The translations under genes were made by a program, and so were the position numbers. Under the pieces are notes generated by a model. The model had not been told where the DNA came from and searched no databases. It saw only the letters and a list, made by a program, of their open reading frames with translations. Of a DNA stretch of 64,000 nt, positions 40,194 through 49,802 are shown one piece after another; within the stretch, counting starts at the first letter, position 1; each line of letters starts with the position of its first letter. This DNA is from Chryseolinea serpens (lineage in GTDB: Bacteria > Bacteroidota > Bacteroidia > Cytophagales > Cyclobacteriaceae): assembly GCF_900129725.1 (NCBI RefSeq), contig NZ_FQWQ01000006.1:124001-188000 (forward strand), in the 5' to 3' direction.

Positions 40194-40760
40194 ATGACTG
40201 TCGATAGCATACTGAAAACCGTTGAGAAGGAAGCGATCAGCACCTTCTCCCTGCTGGATGGCTGGTTCGATGAGGAACAGGCTGTGCTGAACTACCGCCC
40301 GCAAGCGGAGGCGTGGAATGCCCATGAAATATTGGTGCATGCCATGTTGACCTGCACCAATTTGATGGAGGAAGTCGAAAAGGGAAGCGCGTGCGCATTG
40401 GAGTGCACCGACGAGAACGAGGCCTTCGACTGGAATCAATATACCCTGTTGCCAAAGGAAGTGACCGAGGCGCGCGACCTCCCGTACTATTACGCGGCGC
40501 CGCTACCGGACGCAAAGGTGGAAGACGTCTTCCCTATCGACAACGTTCGGGTTTCGTTGCGCGCGCAGTTGCTAAAATGTCTGGAACAGCTCGATAAGCT
40601 GCAGAACGGCGAGGGTGTGCGCTACAAGATCTTCCATGGGGATTTTGGAATTGGCGACCTTGACCTCTACCAGAATTTATATTTCCTGACGCAATACGGA
40701 AAGTGGCAACTTGACCAGTTGCGTCATAACAAAAGAGAATATCTATCGCTCAATGCTTAA
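40194..40760 (+). CDS. DinB-family (four-helix bundle) protein
   Basis: 188 residues, all-helical. DinB/YfiT-like proteins are metal-dependent thiol S-transferase-like enzymes or stress proteins. Features visible are the WNAHEILVHAMLTC helix with a metal-ligand-type His, and the closing GKWQLDQLRH helix. The middle His is replaced or shifted (YQNLYFLTQYGKW), so metal binding is uncertain. Start at 40194 follows a terminator. Only 6 bp separate it from the next gene, so they are co-transcribed. Confidence 0.75.
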   Translation: MTVDSILKTVEKEAISTFSLLDGWFDEEQAVLNYRPQAEAWNAHEILVHAMLTCTNLMEEVEKGSACALECTDENEAFDWNQYTLLPKEVTEARDLPYYYAAPLPDAKVEDVFPIDNVRVSLRAQLLKCLEQLDKLQNGEGVRYKIFHGDFGIGDLDLYQNLYFLTQYGKWQLDQLRHNKREYLSLNA

Positions 40761-40766
40761 TGTTTT

Positions 40767-41159
40767 ATGTGGAGGACCTTATACCGGCCAACAGGACCTA
40801 ACGAACTGGCCCTGATCGTCGATTCGGGGATGAAAAGATTTCCGCCCCGTCTTTTCTGGCAACCTATCTTTTACCCCGTACTGAATGTTGAATATGCTTC
40901 AGAGATCGCAGAACGTTGGAACAGGGGCGAGGAAGATTCGGATGACGCCGGCTTTGTGATGGCCTTTGAAATTCCTGAAAAATATTTTCAGCAGTTTCAG
41001 GTGCAAACTGTTGGTCTGGATCACCACCAGGAGTTGTGGGTGCCCGATCATCAATTATCTGAATTCAACGACCAGATCGTCGACGGAATTCGTGTGGAGA
41101 AGACGTTTCTGGGAAGAAAATTTGTCGTGCCCGACAACATCAAAAGCGTTCTTTCATGA
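40767..41159 (+). CDS. Small protein of the 'ADP-ribosylation/crystallin J1' annotated family
   Basis: 130 residues, soluble. Typical segments are LYRPTGPNELALI, RFPPRLFWQPIFYPVLN and LWVPDHQLSEFN. Homologues in Bacteroidota are usually annotated ADP-ribosylation/crystallin J1, although no experimental role is established and the protein is far too short to be a DraG-type hydrolase. It follows the DinB-like gene by 6 bp and is ended by a strong terminator. Confidence 0.7.
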   Translation: MWRTLYRPTGPNELALIVDSGMKRFPPRLFWQPIFYPVLNVEYASEIAERWNRGEEDSDDAGFVMAFEIPEKYFQQFQVQTVGLDHHQELWVPDHQLSEFNDQIVDGIRVEKTFLGRKFVVPDNIKSVLS

Positions 41160-41162
41160 AGT

Positions 41163-41201
41163 ATAAAAGCCCCTGGGTTGGTCCCGGGGGCTTTTTTCTT
41201 C
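41163..41201 (+). terminator. Terminator after the DinB operon
   Basis: AAAAGCCCCtGGG, short loop, CCCgGGGGCTTTTTT. Confidence 0.9.
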
Positions 41202-41229
41202 TATCGAATAGTGTGTATTAAATCAGGTT

Positions 41230-41478
41230 TTATTGGGCTTTTTTGATCCCCATTGGTGCCTTAGCAAACTGTTCATGCACCGTTTTTTCAGACTTTTTTG
41301 GGATGATCTTGCCTTCGTTGATGAGCACGTGAGCAACGAGATTTACCTGCTCCAGCAACTGCTGCCAGTTCTTGGCATCGATGGCGCGTGCAACCTCTGG
41401 AGGACCAAAGGTCCCGTCGGAACCACATTCGTCAGCCAATTTTAGAATCGTTCTACGGATGTCCTCAGCAAATATCAT
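41230..41478 (-). CDS. DUF3253-like small protein
   Basis: 82 residues. The layout fits DUF3253, a winged-helix-like domain: IRRTILKLADECG at the start, FGPPEVARAI in the middle and LINEGKIIPKK in the final wing. The function is not known. It is a single gene on the minus strand, facing the DinB operon, and starts 98 bp from the divergent DUF1801 gene. Confidence 0.75.
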   Translation of the reverse strand: MIFAEDIRRTILKLADECGSDGTFGPPEVARAIDAKNWQQLLEQVNLVAHVLINEGKIIPKKSEKTVHEQFAKAPMGIKKAQ

Positions 41479-41564
41479 AGTGGCGAAGATAAAGGAGGGT
41501 CTGGGAGGTTAACACGGTTCCCGCGAATTCAGTTCTCCCGGTTTCGATATAATTAACCGTTGTT

Positions 41565-41572
41565 TACTTTTG
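41565..41572 (+). promoter_or_regulatory. -7 element giving a probably leaderless mRNA
   Basis: TACTTTTG fits the Bacteroidota -7 consensus TAnnTTTG. It ends 4 bp before the ATG at 41577, so transcription would start at or next to the start codon. The -33 box is weak. Confidence 0.5.
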
Positions 41573-41576
41573 TACC

Positions 41577-41957
41577 ATGACTGTGCGGACCTTTATTGCC
41601 GATCAACCCTCGCCCCAGCGGGAGATCATGACCATTCTCCGCTCGTGGATTCTGGATCTGGGCCAACACATACAAGAAAAAATCAGCGCCAAGATCCCCT
41701 ATTTTTATTTCTATGGTCCCCTTTGTTACCTTCACGCGCAGCGCGATGGAGTAGACCTGGGGTTTACGAAGGGCTACGAACTCACGGACGAAGAGAAGCT
41801 ATTGGAGTCGCGTGGGCGCAAACATGTGAAGACCATCACCTTTTTTAGCGTCACCCAGCTGGAGGAGCAAGAAGAATCACTCCGCCATATTTTAAACGAA
41901 GCCGCCATCCTGAACGAATACCGCTTCAGACAACAACAGAAGAAGAAAGCCAAATGA
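41577..41957 (+). CDS. DUF1801-type protein
   Basis: 126 residues. It belongs to the small DUF1801/YdhG-like family: PYFYFYGPLCYLHAQRDGVDLGF is the diagnostic beta region, followed by an alpha-helical end and a Gln/Lys-rich tail. It is cytoplasmic, with no enzymatic role known. ATGA overlap with the pseudouridine synthase gene indicates coupling; the start is very close to the promoter, so the transcript is probably leaderless. Confidence 0.78.
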   Translation: MTVRTFIADQPSPQREIMTILRSWILDLGQHIQEKISAKIPYFYFYGPLCYLHAQRDGVDLGFTKGYELTDEEKLLESRGRKHVKTITFFSVTQLEEQEESLRHILNEAAILNEYRFRQQQKKKAK

Positions 41958-42979
41958 ACGAACCCGATATCCTCGAGCAGGACGATGAGCTCTTCGAACA
42001 CCATCGCATCACCGCCGACGCCAAACAAAGCCTGGTGCGCATCGACAAATTTTTGATGGCCCGTTTGCCCAACGTTACCCGTACCAAGATACAGGCCGGC
42101 ATCCACGAGGGGTTTGTCCGCGTGAACGAAAAAAGCATCAAGCCCAATTATAAAGTACACCCCAACGATGTGATCACCGTCTCCATGCCCGAGCCACCCC
42201 GCGACAACACGGTGGTGCCCGAAAATATCGCGCTGGACATTGTGTATGAAGATGCACACCTCATGGTGATCAACAAACCTCCCGGCATGGTCGTGCACCC
42301 GGCCTACCAAAACTGGACCGGCACCGTGGTGAACGCGCTGGCCTACCACTTTCAGAACCTCCCCGAAATGCCGGGCAACGACGGCCGCCCCGGATTGGTG
42401 CACCGCATCGACAAGGACACGTCCGGGCTACTGGTCATCGCGAAAGACGAACCGACACTCACGGCGCTGGCCAAGCAATTCTTCGACCACACCATCGAGC
42501 GTCGCTACCACGCCATCGTGTGGGGTGTGCCGGAGCCTCCACAGGGCACCATCAACGTGAACGTGGGGCGAAGCCTGAGAGACCGTCGCGTCACTACCGC
42601 GTTTCCCGAAGGCGACATGGGACGGCATGCCATAACCCACTATACCCTTCTGCAAGATTTACGCTATGTCTCGGTGGTCGAATGCAAATTAGAGACCGGG
42701 CGCACGCACCAGATCCGCGCCCACATGAAATACCTAGGCCACCCGTTGTTTAACGATGCGCTGTATGGAGGCGACCAGGTGCTGAAGGGAACGGTGTTCA
42801 CCAAGTACAAACAGTTTGTGGAAAATTGTTTCGAGATCATTCCCCGCCAGGCGCTGCATGCCAAAACACTGGGCTTTGTACATCCCGTGACCAAGCAATT
42901 CATGCAATTCGATTCCGAGCTGCCGGCTGATTTTAAAGCGGCGATCGAGAAGTGGGAACATTACGTGAAGTATAACTGA
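41954..42979 (+). CDS. RluA-family pseudouridine synthase (RluD-like)
   Basis: 341 residues. An S4 RNA-binding domain lies at about 25-85 (RIDKFLMARLPNVTRTKIQ), followed by the RluA catalytic domain (about 95-320) with motif II HRIDKDTSGLLVIAK carrying the catalytic Asp, and RTHQIRAHMKYLGHPL. It isomerises uridines, most likely in 23S rRNA as RluD does. Length matches the S4-containing RluC/RluD group. It shares an operon with the DUF1801 gene. Confidence 0.93.
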   Translation: MNEPDILEQDDELFEHHRITADAKQSLVRIDKFLMARLPNVTRTKIQAGIHEGFVRVNEKSIKPNYKVHPNDVITVSMPEPPRDNTVVPENIALDIVYEDAHLMVINKPPGMVVHPAYQNWTGTVVNALAYHFQNLPEMPGNDGRPGLVHRIDKDTSGLLVIAKDEPTLTALAKQFFDHTIERRYHAIVWGVPEPPQGTINVNVGRSLRDRRVTTAFPEGDMGRHAITHYTLLQDLRYVSVVECKLETGRTHQIRAHMKYLGHPLFNDALYGGDQVLKGTVFTKYKQFVENCFEIIPRQALHAKTLGFVHPVTKQFMQFDSELPADFKAAIEKWEHYVKYN

Positions 42980-43084
42980 TGATTACCGTTCTGGACAGAA
43001 CCGGTTAAAAAAAGAGGAAAAAGATCTGATTCAGTGCGTGATAACGCACAGGCTATACAACGTGAAGAAGATCAAAAGTTTTTC

Positions 43085-43288
43085 TTAAAACGCGGTGCCG
43101 AACTTGCGTCCTTTACCCAGCGCCTGACGGATCTCCTTCAGGGCTTCCCGTTTAAGCTTCTGGTGCGAAGCATCGTCTTGCGACGAATACAGAAGACTTT
43201 TGATGTAGGCCAAAACTTTTTCAGTTTGGGTCTGATCCAGCGAGTCAAGAGATTCGAGGATCGCGTGTTTTTGATGGATGGTTGTCAT
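43085..43288 (-). CDS. Small helical protein of unknown function
   Basis: 67 residues, helical: LDQTQTEKVLAYIKSLLYSS in the centre and a basic C-terminus (KREALKEIRQALGKGRKF). The middle resembles the dimerisation helix seen in many small antitoxin-like or DUF2281-like proteins (xQxExVLxYIxxL). No toxin gene lies next to it. Probably real because such proteins are common in Bacteroidota; function unknown. Confidence 0.65.
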   Translation of the reverse strand: MTTIHQKHAILESLDSLDQTQTEKVLAYIKSLLYSSQDDASHQKLKREALKEIRQALGKGRKFGTAF

Positions 43289-43489
43289 AGCAAGTAGTGG
43301 TTGCTATTACAAAGAACGTAAATAAGGGTGCTGAGGTTCAAGCCCTTAGTTCGCTATTCATCATAATACAACACAGAAGTAATATTCTCCTTATAATCTC
43401 CACAATTTGGCCCTGTCCCCGCCCGTTGCGCGACCGGGTTCTAACGTTTGAAACCACTTGATTTGGCCTTAAAACAGGATATAGTAGGA

Positions 43490-43519
43490 TTGACAATAAG
43501 GAGATTCTGCGTACCTTAC
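43490..43519 (+). promoter_or_regulatory. Putative promoter of the PVC-type dehydrogenase gene
   Basis: -33 TTG at 43490 (within TTGACA) and -7-like TACCTTAC at 43512-43519, 22 bp from TTG to TA. It lies about 22 bp before the ATG. Confidence 0.45.
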
Positions 43520-43540
43520 CCCTTCCTAGCCAACAATCTT

Positions 43541-46500
43541 ATGTTAACATTCCATTTCCGCCCCGCCGCGCTGCTGGGCATGGTAGCCCTGGCCGCCTTC
43601 AGCTGTAACCAGAAACCCTCGGGCGCGGCCGCTGAACACTCTACGGAAAGCTCCCTGGCCGATCTCAAGGTGCACGATGGCCTGGAGGTGACCCTCTTCG
43701 CCTCCGAACCCATGTTTTCGAACCCTACCAACATTGCCATCGACGAACGCGGCCGCGTTTGGGTCTGCGAAGCCTATAACTATCGCAGCGAATACAACAT
43801 CAAAAACCCGGTAAAGAAAGAAGGCGATCGCATCATGATCCTGGAAGATACCGATGGCGATGGCAAAGCCGATAAAAGCAAAGTATTCTACCAAGGCACC
43901 GACGTGAATTCAGCACTGGGCATTGCCCTGTTGGGAAATAAGGTGATCATTTCCTGCAGCCCGAATGTGTTTGTCTTCACCGACGACAACGGCGACGATG
44001 TCCCCGATAAAAAAGAGATCTTCTTCAAAGGCATTCAGGGTCTGCAACACGATCACGGCATGCACTCTTTTGTGTTCGGTCCCGATGGAAGATTGTATTT
44101 TAACTTTGGAAACGCAGGCGTGTCCCTGCTCAATCCTGCCGGCGACACGGTCGTGGATGTTCACGGTCACAAAGTGGTCACCAACGGCAAGCCCTTCCGC
44201 GAAGGCATGGTGATGCGGTGCGATGTGGATGGAAGTCACGTGGAAGTTTTGGGAAATAACTTCCGGAACAATTTTGAAGTGACCCTCGATCCCTATGGCA
44301 CAATGTGGCAATCCGACAACGACGACGACGGCAATAAGGGCACGCGCATCAATTACGTGATGGAATACGGTAACTATGGCTACCGCGACGAGATGACGGG
44401 CGCCAGCTGGGGTTCGCGCCGCACCAACATGGAGAAAGAGATTCCCTTTCGTCATTGGCATCTGAACGATCCGGGTGTGGTACCAAACGTTTTGCAAACG
44501 GGCTCAGGCTCTCCTGCCGGCATCACGGTATATGAGGGCGATCTGTTGCCCGAAGTATTCCGGGGGCAGATGATCCACGCCGAACCCGGCCACAATGTGG
44601 TGCGGTCTTATCCCGTGGAAAATGATGGTGCTGGCTATAAAGCTACGATCGTGAATATCCTGGAAGGCCAAAAAGATCAATGGTTCCGTCCCGCCGACGT
44701 TGCCATCGCACCGGATGGTTCGTTGTTTGTTGCCGATTGGTACGATCCGGGCGTAGGCGGTCACCAGGTGGGCGATTTGGATCGTGGACGAATCTACCGC
44801 GTAGCTCCAAAAGGTTCTAAATACACCACGCCCAAAACCGATATCAGCACCATCGACGGTGCCGTTGCCGCCCTGACAAACCCCAACGCTGCCGTGCGTT
44901 ATCTCGGATGGAATGCGCTGGCCGCCGCCGGCGATAAAGCAGAGCCTGCGTTAGAAAATCTTTGGAAAGGAAACAACGCCCGGCAGAAAGCCCAGGCGCT
45001 CTGGCTACTCACCCGGCTTCCCAAGAGCGACGACTACCTTGCCCAGGCCTTGGGAGATACCGACGCAAACATTCGCATCACCGGCATCCGGGTAGCGCGT
45101 ATGCTAAAGAAAGACATTCTGCCCATAGCCCTGAAGTTGCAAAACGACGGGTCCCCCCAGGTGCGCCGTGAAGTGGCGTTAGCGATCCGGGGCAATTCAT
45201 CCGCGGAGGCTGCAGAAGTGTGGACCGCATTGGCCCAGCAATACGATGGCAAAGACCGCTGGTACCTGGAGGCGCTCGGCATCAGTGCAGAAGGAAACTC
45301 GGATGCCTATTTCAGCGCGTGGAAAAAGAAAGTGGGTGCCGATTGGAACACCCCTGCCAATCGCGACATCGTGTGGCGAAGCCGCAGTAAATATGCCATG
45401 CCGCTGCTTGCCGAACTTATCAAGAAATCCAACGACCAGGAAATGCTGCGCTACTTCCGTGCCTTCGATTTCCAAACCGATGCCTCCAAACAACAGGTGC
45501 TGACTCAACTGGTTCAGCAAAGCCAGGGTGACCGGTTGCTGTATGCCTTGAAACACATGGACGCCTCGAAACTGAAAATGACCCCGGCCATCACTACCGC
45601 GCTAAACAAAGTGCTCGAGCAAAAGAAGGGAAAGATCGAATTTGTGGAGCTGGTCACTTTATTCAAGCTGCAAAATCGCTCCAGTGATCTTCTTCAACTG
45701 GCGATCCAGTATCCCGACAGCGCGGTGGGAAAAGAATCGGCCAAAGTGCTTTTGAATTGGAACAAAATGGACCTGATGCAAAAGACAATCAATGGCAACA
45801 ACAAAGACAACGCTCAGGCGATGGTGAAAGCCCTGTGGCCGTTGATGTATAATTTGAAGACCATCGCCATCATGGAATCGATCATGATGGACAGCACAAA
45901 GGACATCGAACTCCGAAAGCTGGCGGTGAAAACCTTTGGCGGGCCATGGGAAGCCGAAGATCATTTGCTGGAACTGGCCAAGGAGAACAAGATACCCGCC
46001 GATCTTCAAACTGCTGCGGGTGGTGTATTCCAAACTGCATGGCGCGGCACCTTGCGAGCGGAAGCGGCCAAATATCTGAAGCTCCCCGGCAGCAAGACGG
46101 GTACGGCCCTTCCTGCCATCGCAGTCATGGTGGAGAAGCACGGCGATGTTGCAAAGGGACAACAAGTCTTCAAAACGCTTTGCGTCACTTGTCACAAGGT
46201 GAAGGGCGAAGGCGTGAACTTCGGGCCGGAGCTCAGCGAGATTGGCGACAAGCTTCCCAAGGAAGCGCTCTACACATCCATTCTCTTTCCCGACCAAGGA
46301 ATCAGCTTTGGCTTTGAGGGCTACCGGTTCAAGCTCAACGACGGCTCCTCTGCATTTGGGCGCATCGTTTCTGAAACGGAAGATAAGGTTGAGGTACAGT
46401 ATATGGGCAATCAACAAACCGTGGCAAAGGAAAACATCACGTCGCGCACCAAGCTGGAAACTTCGCTGATGCCTTCCAACCTGCAATCGTCTATGACCGA

Positions 46501-46570
46501 AGAGGAGTTGGTTGATCTGGTCGAATACCTCAGCACGCTTAAGAAGGACGAGCGCGTTAGTAAGAACTAA
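43541..46570 (+). CDS. PVC-type membrane-bound dehydrogenase with HEAT repeats and cytochrome c domain (lipoprotein)
   Basis: 1009 residues. A lipoprotein signal (LAAFSCN) is followed by an N-terminal beta-propeller related to sugar dehydrogenases (about 40-450; GLEVTLFASEP, FVADWYDPGVGGHQVGDLDRGRIYRV), a HEAT-like helical section (about 470-830) and a C-terminal c-type haem domain with CVTCH (about 890-900) and an axial-ligand-type Met later. Such proteins are best known from Planctomycetes and also occur in Bacteroidota, often near sugar-degradation genes. It probably oxidises a carbohydrate in the periplasm and passes electrons through haem. The ATG at 43541 gives the leader directly; upstream in-frame codons are unlikely to be used. 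Confidence 0.87.
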   Translation: MLTFHFRPAALLGMVALAAFSCNQKPSGAAAEHSTESSLADLKVHDGLEVTLFASEPMFSNPTNIAIDERGRVWVCEAYNYRSEYNIKNPVKKEGDRIMILEDTDGDGKADKSKVFYQGTDVNSALGIALLGNKVIISCSPNVFVFTDDNGDDVPDKKEIFFKGIQGLQHDHGMHSFVFGPDGRLYFNFGNAGVSLLNPAGDTVVDVHGHKVVTNGKPFREGMVMRCDVDGSHVEVLGNNFRNNFEVTLDPYGTMWQSDNDDDGNKGTRINYVMEYGNYGYRDEMTGASWGSRRTNMEKEIPFRHWHLNDPGVVPNVLQTGSGSPAGITVYEGDLLPEVFRGQMIHAEPGHNVVRSYPVENDGAGYKATIVNILEGQKDQWFRPADVAIAPDGSLFVADWYDPGVGGHQVGDLDRGRIYRVAPKGSKYTTPKTDISTIDGAVAALTNPNAAVRYLGWNALAAAGDKAEPALENLWKGNNARQKAQALWLLTRLPKSDDYLAQALGDTDANIRITGIRVARMLKKDILPIALKLQNDGSPQVRREVALAIRGNSSAEAAEVWTALAQQYDGKDRWYLEALGISAEGNSDAYFSAWKKKVGADWNTPANRDIVWRSRSKYAMPLLAELIKKSNDQEMLRYFRAFDFQTDASKQQVLTQLVQQSQGDRLLYALKHMDASKLKMTPAITTALNKVLEQKKGKIEFVELVTLFKLQNRSSDLLQLAIQYPDSAVGKESAKVLLNWNKMDLMQKTINGNNKDNAQAMVKALWPLMYNLKTIAIMESIMMDSTKDIELRKLAVKTFGGPWEAEDHLLELAKENKIPADLQTAAGGVFQTAWRGTLRAEAAKYLKLPGSKTGTALPAIAVMVEKHGDVAKGQQVFKTLCVTCHKVKGEGVNFGPELSEIGDKLPKEALYTSILFPDQGISFGFEGYRFKLNDGSSAFGRIVSETEDKVEVQYMGNQQTVAKENITSRTKLETSLMPSNLQSSMTEEELVDLVEYLSTLKKDERVSKN

Positions 46571-46584
46571 GCCATACTCTCAGA

Positions 46585-46627
46585 CACAAAAAAGAGGCTG
46601 CCCGGTTAGGGACAGCCTCTTTCTTTT
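46585..46627. terminator. Bidirectional terminator between dehydrogenase and AsmA genes
   Basis: AAAGAGGCTG, 12-nt loop, CAGCCTCTTT, flanked by A-run and T-run; it serves both convergent genes. Confidence 0.88.
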
Positions 46628-46644
46628 TTATTCGCGCTACGCGT

Positions 46645-49600
46645 TTAGTTTTTCTTCTTCTTCAAGAAATTCTGGATCTTTTGTTTGGCTTCGTCCTCTA
46701 CTTTTTTCTGAACATCTTCGGTAGTGACGGGCTTGGCCTTCGCTGTATCCGCGGCGGCGGTCTTGGTGGTATCCTTTTTCTTGTTGGTACCTAAAATGTC
46801 GCCGACAATTTTCTCAGCATCGGTACCTTTCACGGCTTTCTCCAGGGCTTTCGTTCCTTCTTCTTTGGCCACGTTGGTTACGGCTTCTTTCACCTGTGCC
46901 TTTTGTTCTTCAGACACCAAGGATGCTTTGGGGCTGTTGTAGTTTCCGCCCAGGGCGATCGTCACGGGAACATTGCCATTGGGATCGGCTTTGGCTCCGC
47001 CTGCGGTGTTTTTCGCAATGAAGGCATTGTACTCTGCACCGAGTTTTCCAGCGGGCACGTCCATCTTCAGGAGGTAGGCGAGCGAGCCGTCGAGGCCCGT
47101 GCTGCCGGCGACGTTGGTCTTATAGTTTCCAAACTTCACGTCGAAGGGCTTCACATTCAAACGGCCGTCTTTGATGCTGGTGGACATCAACACATCTTTC
47201 AGCGTCACCTCGTCAGAGTTTTCCAGTTTGGTGAGCGAGGTAATGCCGGAGATCAGTTTGGATTGCGTCAAGGCTGCCTGGGCGATCTTGATGAGACCGT
47301 CGCCGCTCACCGTCGCCATGTTCGGCATCATGGTGGGTAGCAGTTCGCCGCTGAGCTTGAAGTCGGTAGAGAATTTGCCATTGATCAAACCGGCGATGGG
47401 TGCATAGCTTTGCACGATCGACGACTTGTTGGCGGCTTCCTTCATCGACACGCCATCGATCTTCAGACCGAGATCATATTTGGGGTGTTTGATGTCTTTC
47501 GTATTGTAGGTCCCGTTCACCACAAAGCCTCCACCCAGCATGTTGAATTTCAATCCGCTGAGGTTAGCCACGCCGTCTTTCACGATCACATCGCCCGAGG
47601 CGTTGGTCATGTTGTAGTCCATGAACACCACTTTCTGAATATTCGATTTCAGCACGAAGTCGATATTGTCCGGCACCGGAAGCACGCCGAGGCTGGCAGT
47701 GTCGGTGGTGGTGGTCGTCTCGGTGTCGGTCATGAATTCGTTCAGGTCGAGCAGGCCGGAGCTGAAGTTCACATTTCCCTTGATCGTTTGATTCTTACCA
47801 AACACATAGCCGAGGTAGTTCAGCACAGAGCCGTTCACACTGATGTCGCTGCGTCCGATTTTACCTTCCAGTTTCTGCAGATCTATCTTCTTCGGATCGA
47901 AGACCATGGTCGCCTGTGAAAGGGTTACGGCATAGGGCAGGTCTTTTGCCGTGTATTTGAAATCCGTGAGCGACGCCGTTCCGCTGGTGGGCAGGCGATC
48001 GTATTTCTCGGCTTGCAGGTCGGAGTATTTTCCTTTGGTTTCCAGGTCGGCCTTCACCTTGCCGGCCAGGTTCATGCCTTCCACGGGGAAGATCTTGGTG
48101 ATCTTTTCAATATCAATACCCCCCTTTGCTTTCAAATCCCAGGTGTAGTCGTCAAGATTTTGCAAGGCCAGGTTGGCGTTGAAGCGTTCGCCGTCCATAA
48201 GCATGGACAGGTCTTTTACGGTGATGAACGTCTCTGCCATTTTACCAGAGGCATTCTTTATGGTGGAATTAAATTTCAGGTCTTCGATCGGAATGGGGAA
48301 CTGTGAAGACTTCACATAACCATTGGCCAGTGACATGGACGCATCGATGGCCGGAATAACTTTCTTCAAGCTGTCATAAACGCCTTTTGCGCTGAGATTA
48401 AGGGCATAGTTACCTTTCATGTCCAAACCTTCCATGGGGAACATCTTGCTCAACTCCGCCAGGTTTAGCTTAGCCATCACGTTGGCATCGATATTGGTCG
48501 GATACATTTTGGTGATGAGCGCCTTGGCATCCACAGGGTTGGTGCCAAAATCGAGGTGAAGCTTCTTCAAGTCGATCACGGTGTTGTCGATCACTCCGTC
48601 TTTGTTGTCGACCAGCAGGTCTACGTTGATGTTGTTGATGGGGGTGGGCAGGTCGGGATATTTGAACATGGCGTCTTTCACCAACAGGTTCACGTTAAAG
48701 GCGGGCATCTGCTTATCGCTGTAGGTGCCTTTCACAAAACCGTTGAAGGCCAGCTCTCCCTTGGTCTCGATGTTGTCGAAGCTTTTGGTGTACATACCGG
48801 GTACGAGCGAGAGAAGGCTCTTGAATGAGTTCTCGGGGCTCTTGAACGAGATGTCCATGCCAAAGTCTTTTTCATTCATCTTGAACCAGCCGTCGAAGCT
48901 CATGGCAAAGTCATTGACCTTGGCAGTGTTTTCTTTGAAGGTGTATTTGGTATACTGTTCGGCAATAGAGATCACGGCGTCAATTTCCACATGTTTGTCC
49001 GTCAGGTACATCGTGCCGCCATAGCCTACGTTTACGGTGTCGGCGATGGTTTTTGTTTGCAGGTCAAAAACATCCTGGGTGAAGTCGCCGCTGCCCGAGT
49101 GGTTCAGACCTTTCAATTCCATGTAGAAGGGAAGGGACTTGTCGTCATACACCAACACGCCGTCCTGGATTTCCCAGTGGTCGATGCCGAATGAAAATTC
49201 GCTTGAGCCTTCTTCCGTTTTCGCGGTGTCGGACGAGGGGATGGCGATGTCGTAGTTGGCGCGGCCGTCTTCCATCACGATCACGTTGATCTTGGGACGC
49301 ACCAGGGTGATCCCTTTCAACCGCAGCTGACTGCCGAAGAGAATTTCTTTCAGGTTCACCTCCACTTCAAATTTCTCGGTGGCAAAAAGCACGTCGCCTT
49401 CAAAGGGCGCGCGATTGATCACGCCCAGGTCGTTCAACTCGGCCGTGATGTTGGGAAAATTCCGGAAAAGTGTAAGATTAAATTTGTCGACGTCAAACAT
49501 CACATCGGCATTCACCGACTTGGCCAGTTCCTTTTTTATAGCGGCCTGGATGTCATCTTTAAATACAATAGGAATGATAAAGGCAGCAGCCAGGATCAAC

Positions 49601-49650
49601 ACAACCAATCCACCGATAACAATAAAGGTCCATTTAAGCGCTTTTTTCAT
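46645..49650 (-). CDS. AsmA-family protein
   Basis: 1001 residues. One N-terminal membrane helix (about 5-28) is followed by an AsmA domain (FNLTLFRNFPNITAELNDLGV is the typical start), a long repeated beta-structure region and the C-terminal AsmA_2-type section with MPNMATVSGDGLIKIAQAAL. The C-terminal 80 residues are Lys/Ala-rich with a Lys-rich tail. AsmA-like proteins form bridge-like channels in the periplasm that move lipids between membranes or limit outer-membrane assembly. Length is at the upper end for Bacteroidota members. Confidence 0.88.
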   Translation of the reverse strand: MKKALKWTFIVIGGLVVLILAAAFIIPIVFKDDIQAAIKKELAKSVNADVMFDVDKFNLTLFRNFPNITAELNDLGVINRAPFEGDVLFATEKFEVEVNLKEILFGSQLRLKGITLVRPKINVIVMEDGRANYDIAIPSSDTAKTEEGSSEFSFGIDHWEIQDGVLVYDDKSLPFYMELKGLNHSGSGDFTQDVFDLQTKTIADTVNVGYGGTMYLTDKHVEIDAVISIAEQYTKYTFKENTAKVNDFAMSFDGWFKMNEKDFGMDISFKSPENSFKSLLSLVPGMYTKSFDNIETKGELAFNGFVKGTYSDKQMPAFNVNLLVKDAMFKYPDLPTPINNINVDLLVDNKDGVIDNTVIDLKKLHLDFGTNPVDAKALITKMYPTNIDANVMAKLNLAELSKMFPMEGLDMKGNYALNLSAKGVYDSLKKVIPAIDASMSLANGYVKSSQFPIPIEDLKFNSTIKNASGKMAETFITVKDLSMLMDGERFNANLALQNLDDYTWDLKAKGGIDIEKITKIFPVEGMNLAGKVKADLETKGKYSDLQAEKYDRLPTSGTASLTDFKYTAKDLPYAVTLSQATMVFDPKKIDLQKLEGKIGRSDISVNGSVLNYLGYVFGKNQTIKGNVNFSSGLLDLNEFMTDTETTTTTDTASLGVLPVPDNIDFVLKSNIQKVVFMDYNMTNASGDVIVKDGVANLSGLKFNMLGGGFVVNGTYNTKDIKHPKYDLGLKIDGVSMKEAANKSSIVQSYAPIAGLINGKFSTDFKLSGELLPTMMPNMATVSGDGLIKIAQAALTQSKLISGITSLTKLENSDEVTLKDVLMSTSIKDGRLNVKPFDVKFGNYKTNVAGSTGLDGSLAYLLKMDVPAGKLGAEYNAFIAKNTAGGAKADPNGNVPVTIALGGNYNSPKASLVSEEQKAQVKEAVTNVAKEEGTKALEKAVKGTDAEKIVGDILGTNKKKDTTKTAAADTAKAKPVTTEDVQKKVEDEAKQKIQNFLKKKKN

Positions 49651-49802
49651 ATATGAGATATTGTTTTTGAATAACGATTCAGGGGTTAAAGTTACTAAAG
49701 AGAAGGTTAAATCTGCCTAACGGAACGGCATGTTAAAATCGTGTGCAGGTCGTTCAAAGATTTTCTTATTCTTTTACAGGCTGTTAGGCGGGCTACGGCG
49801 GG

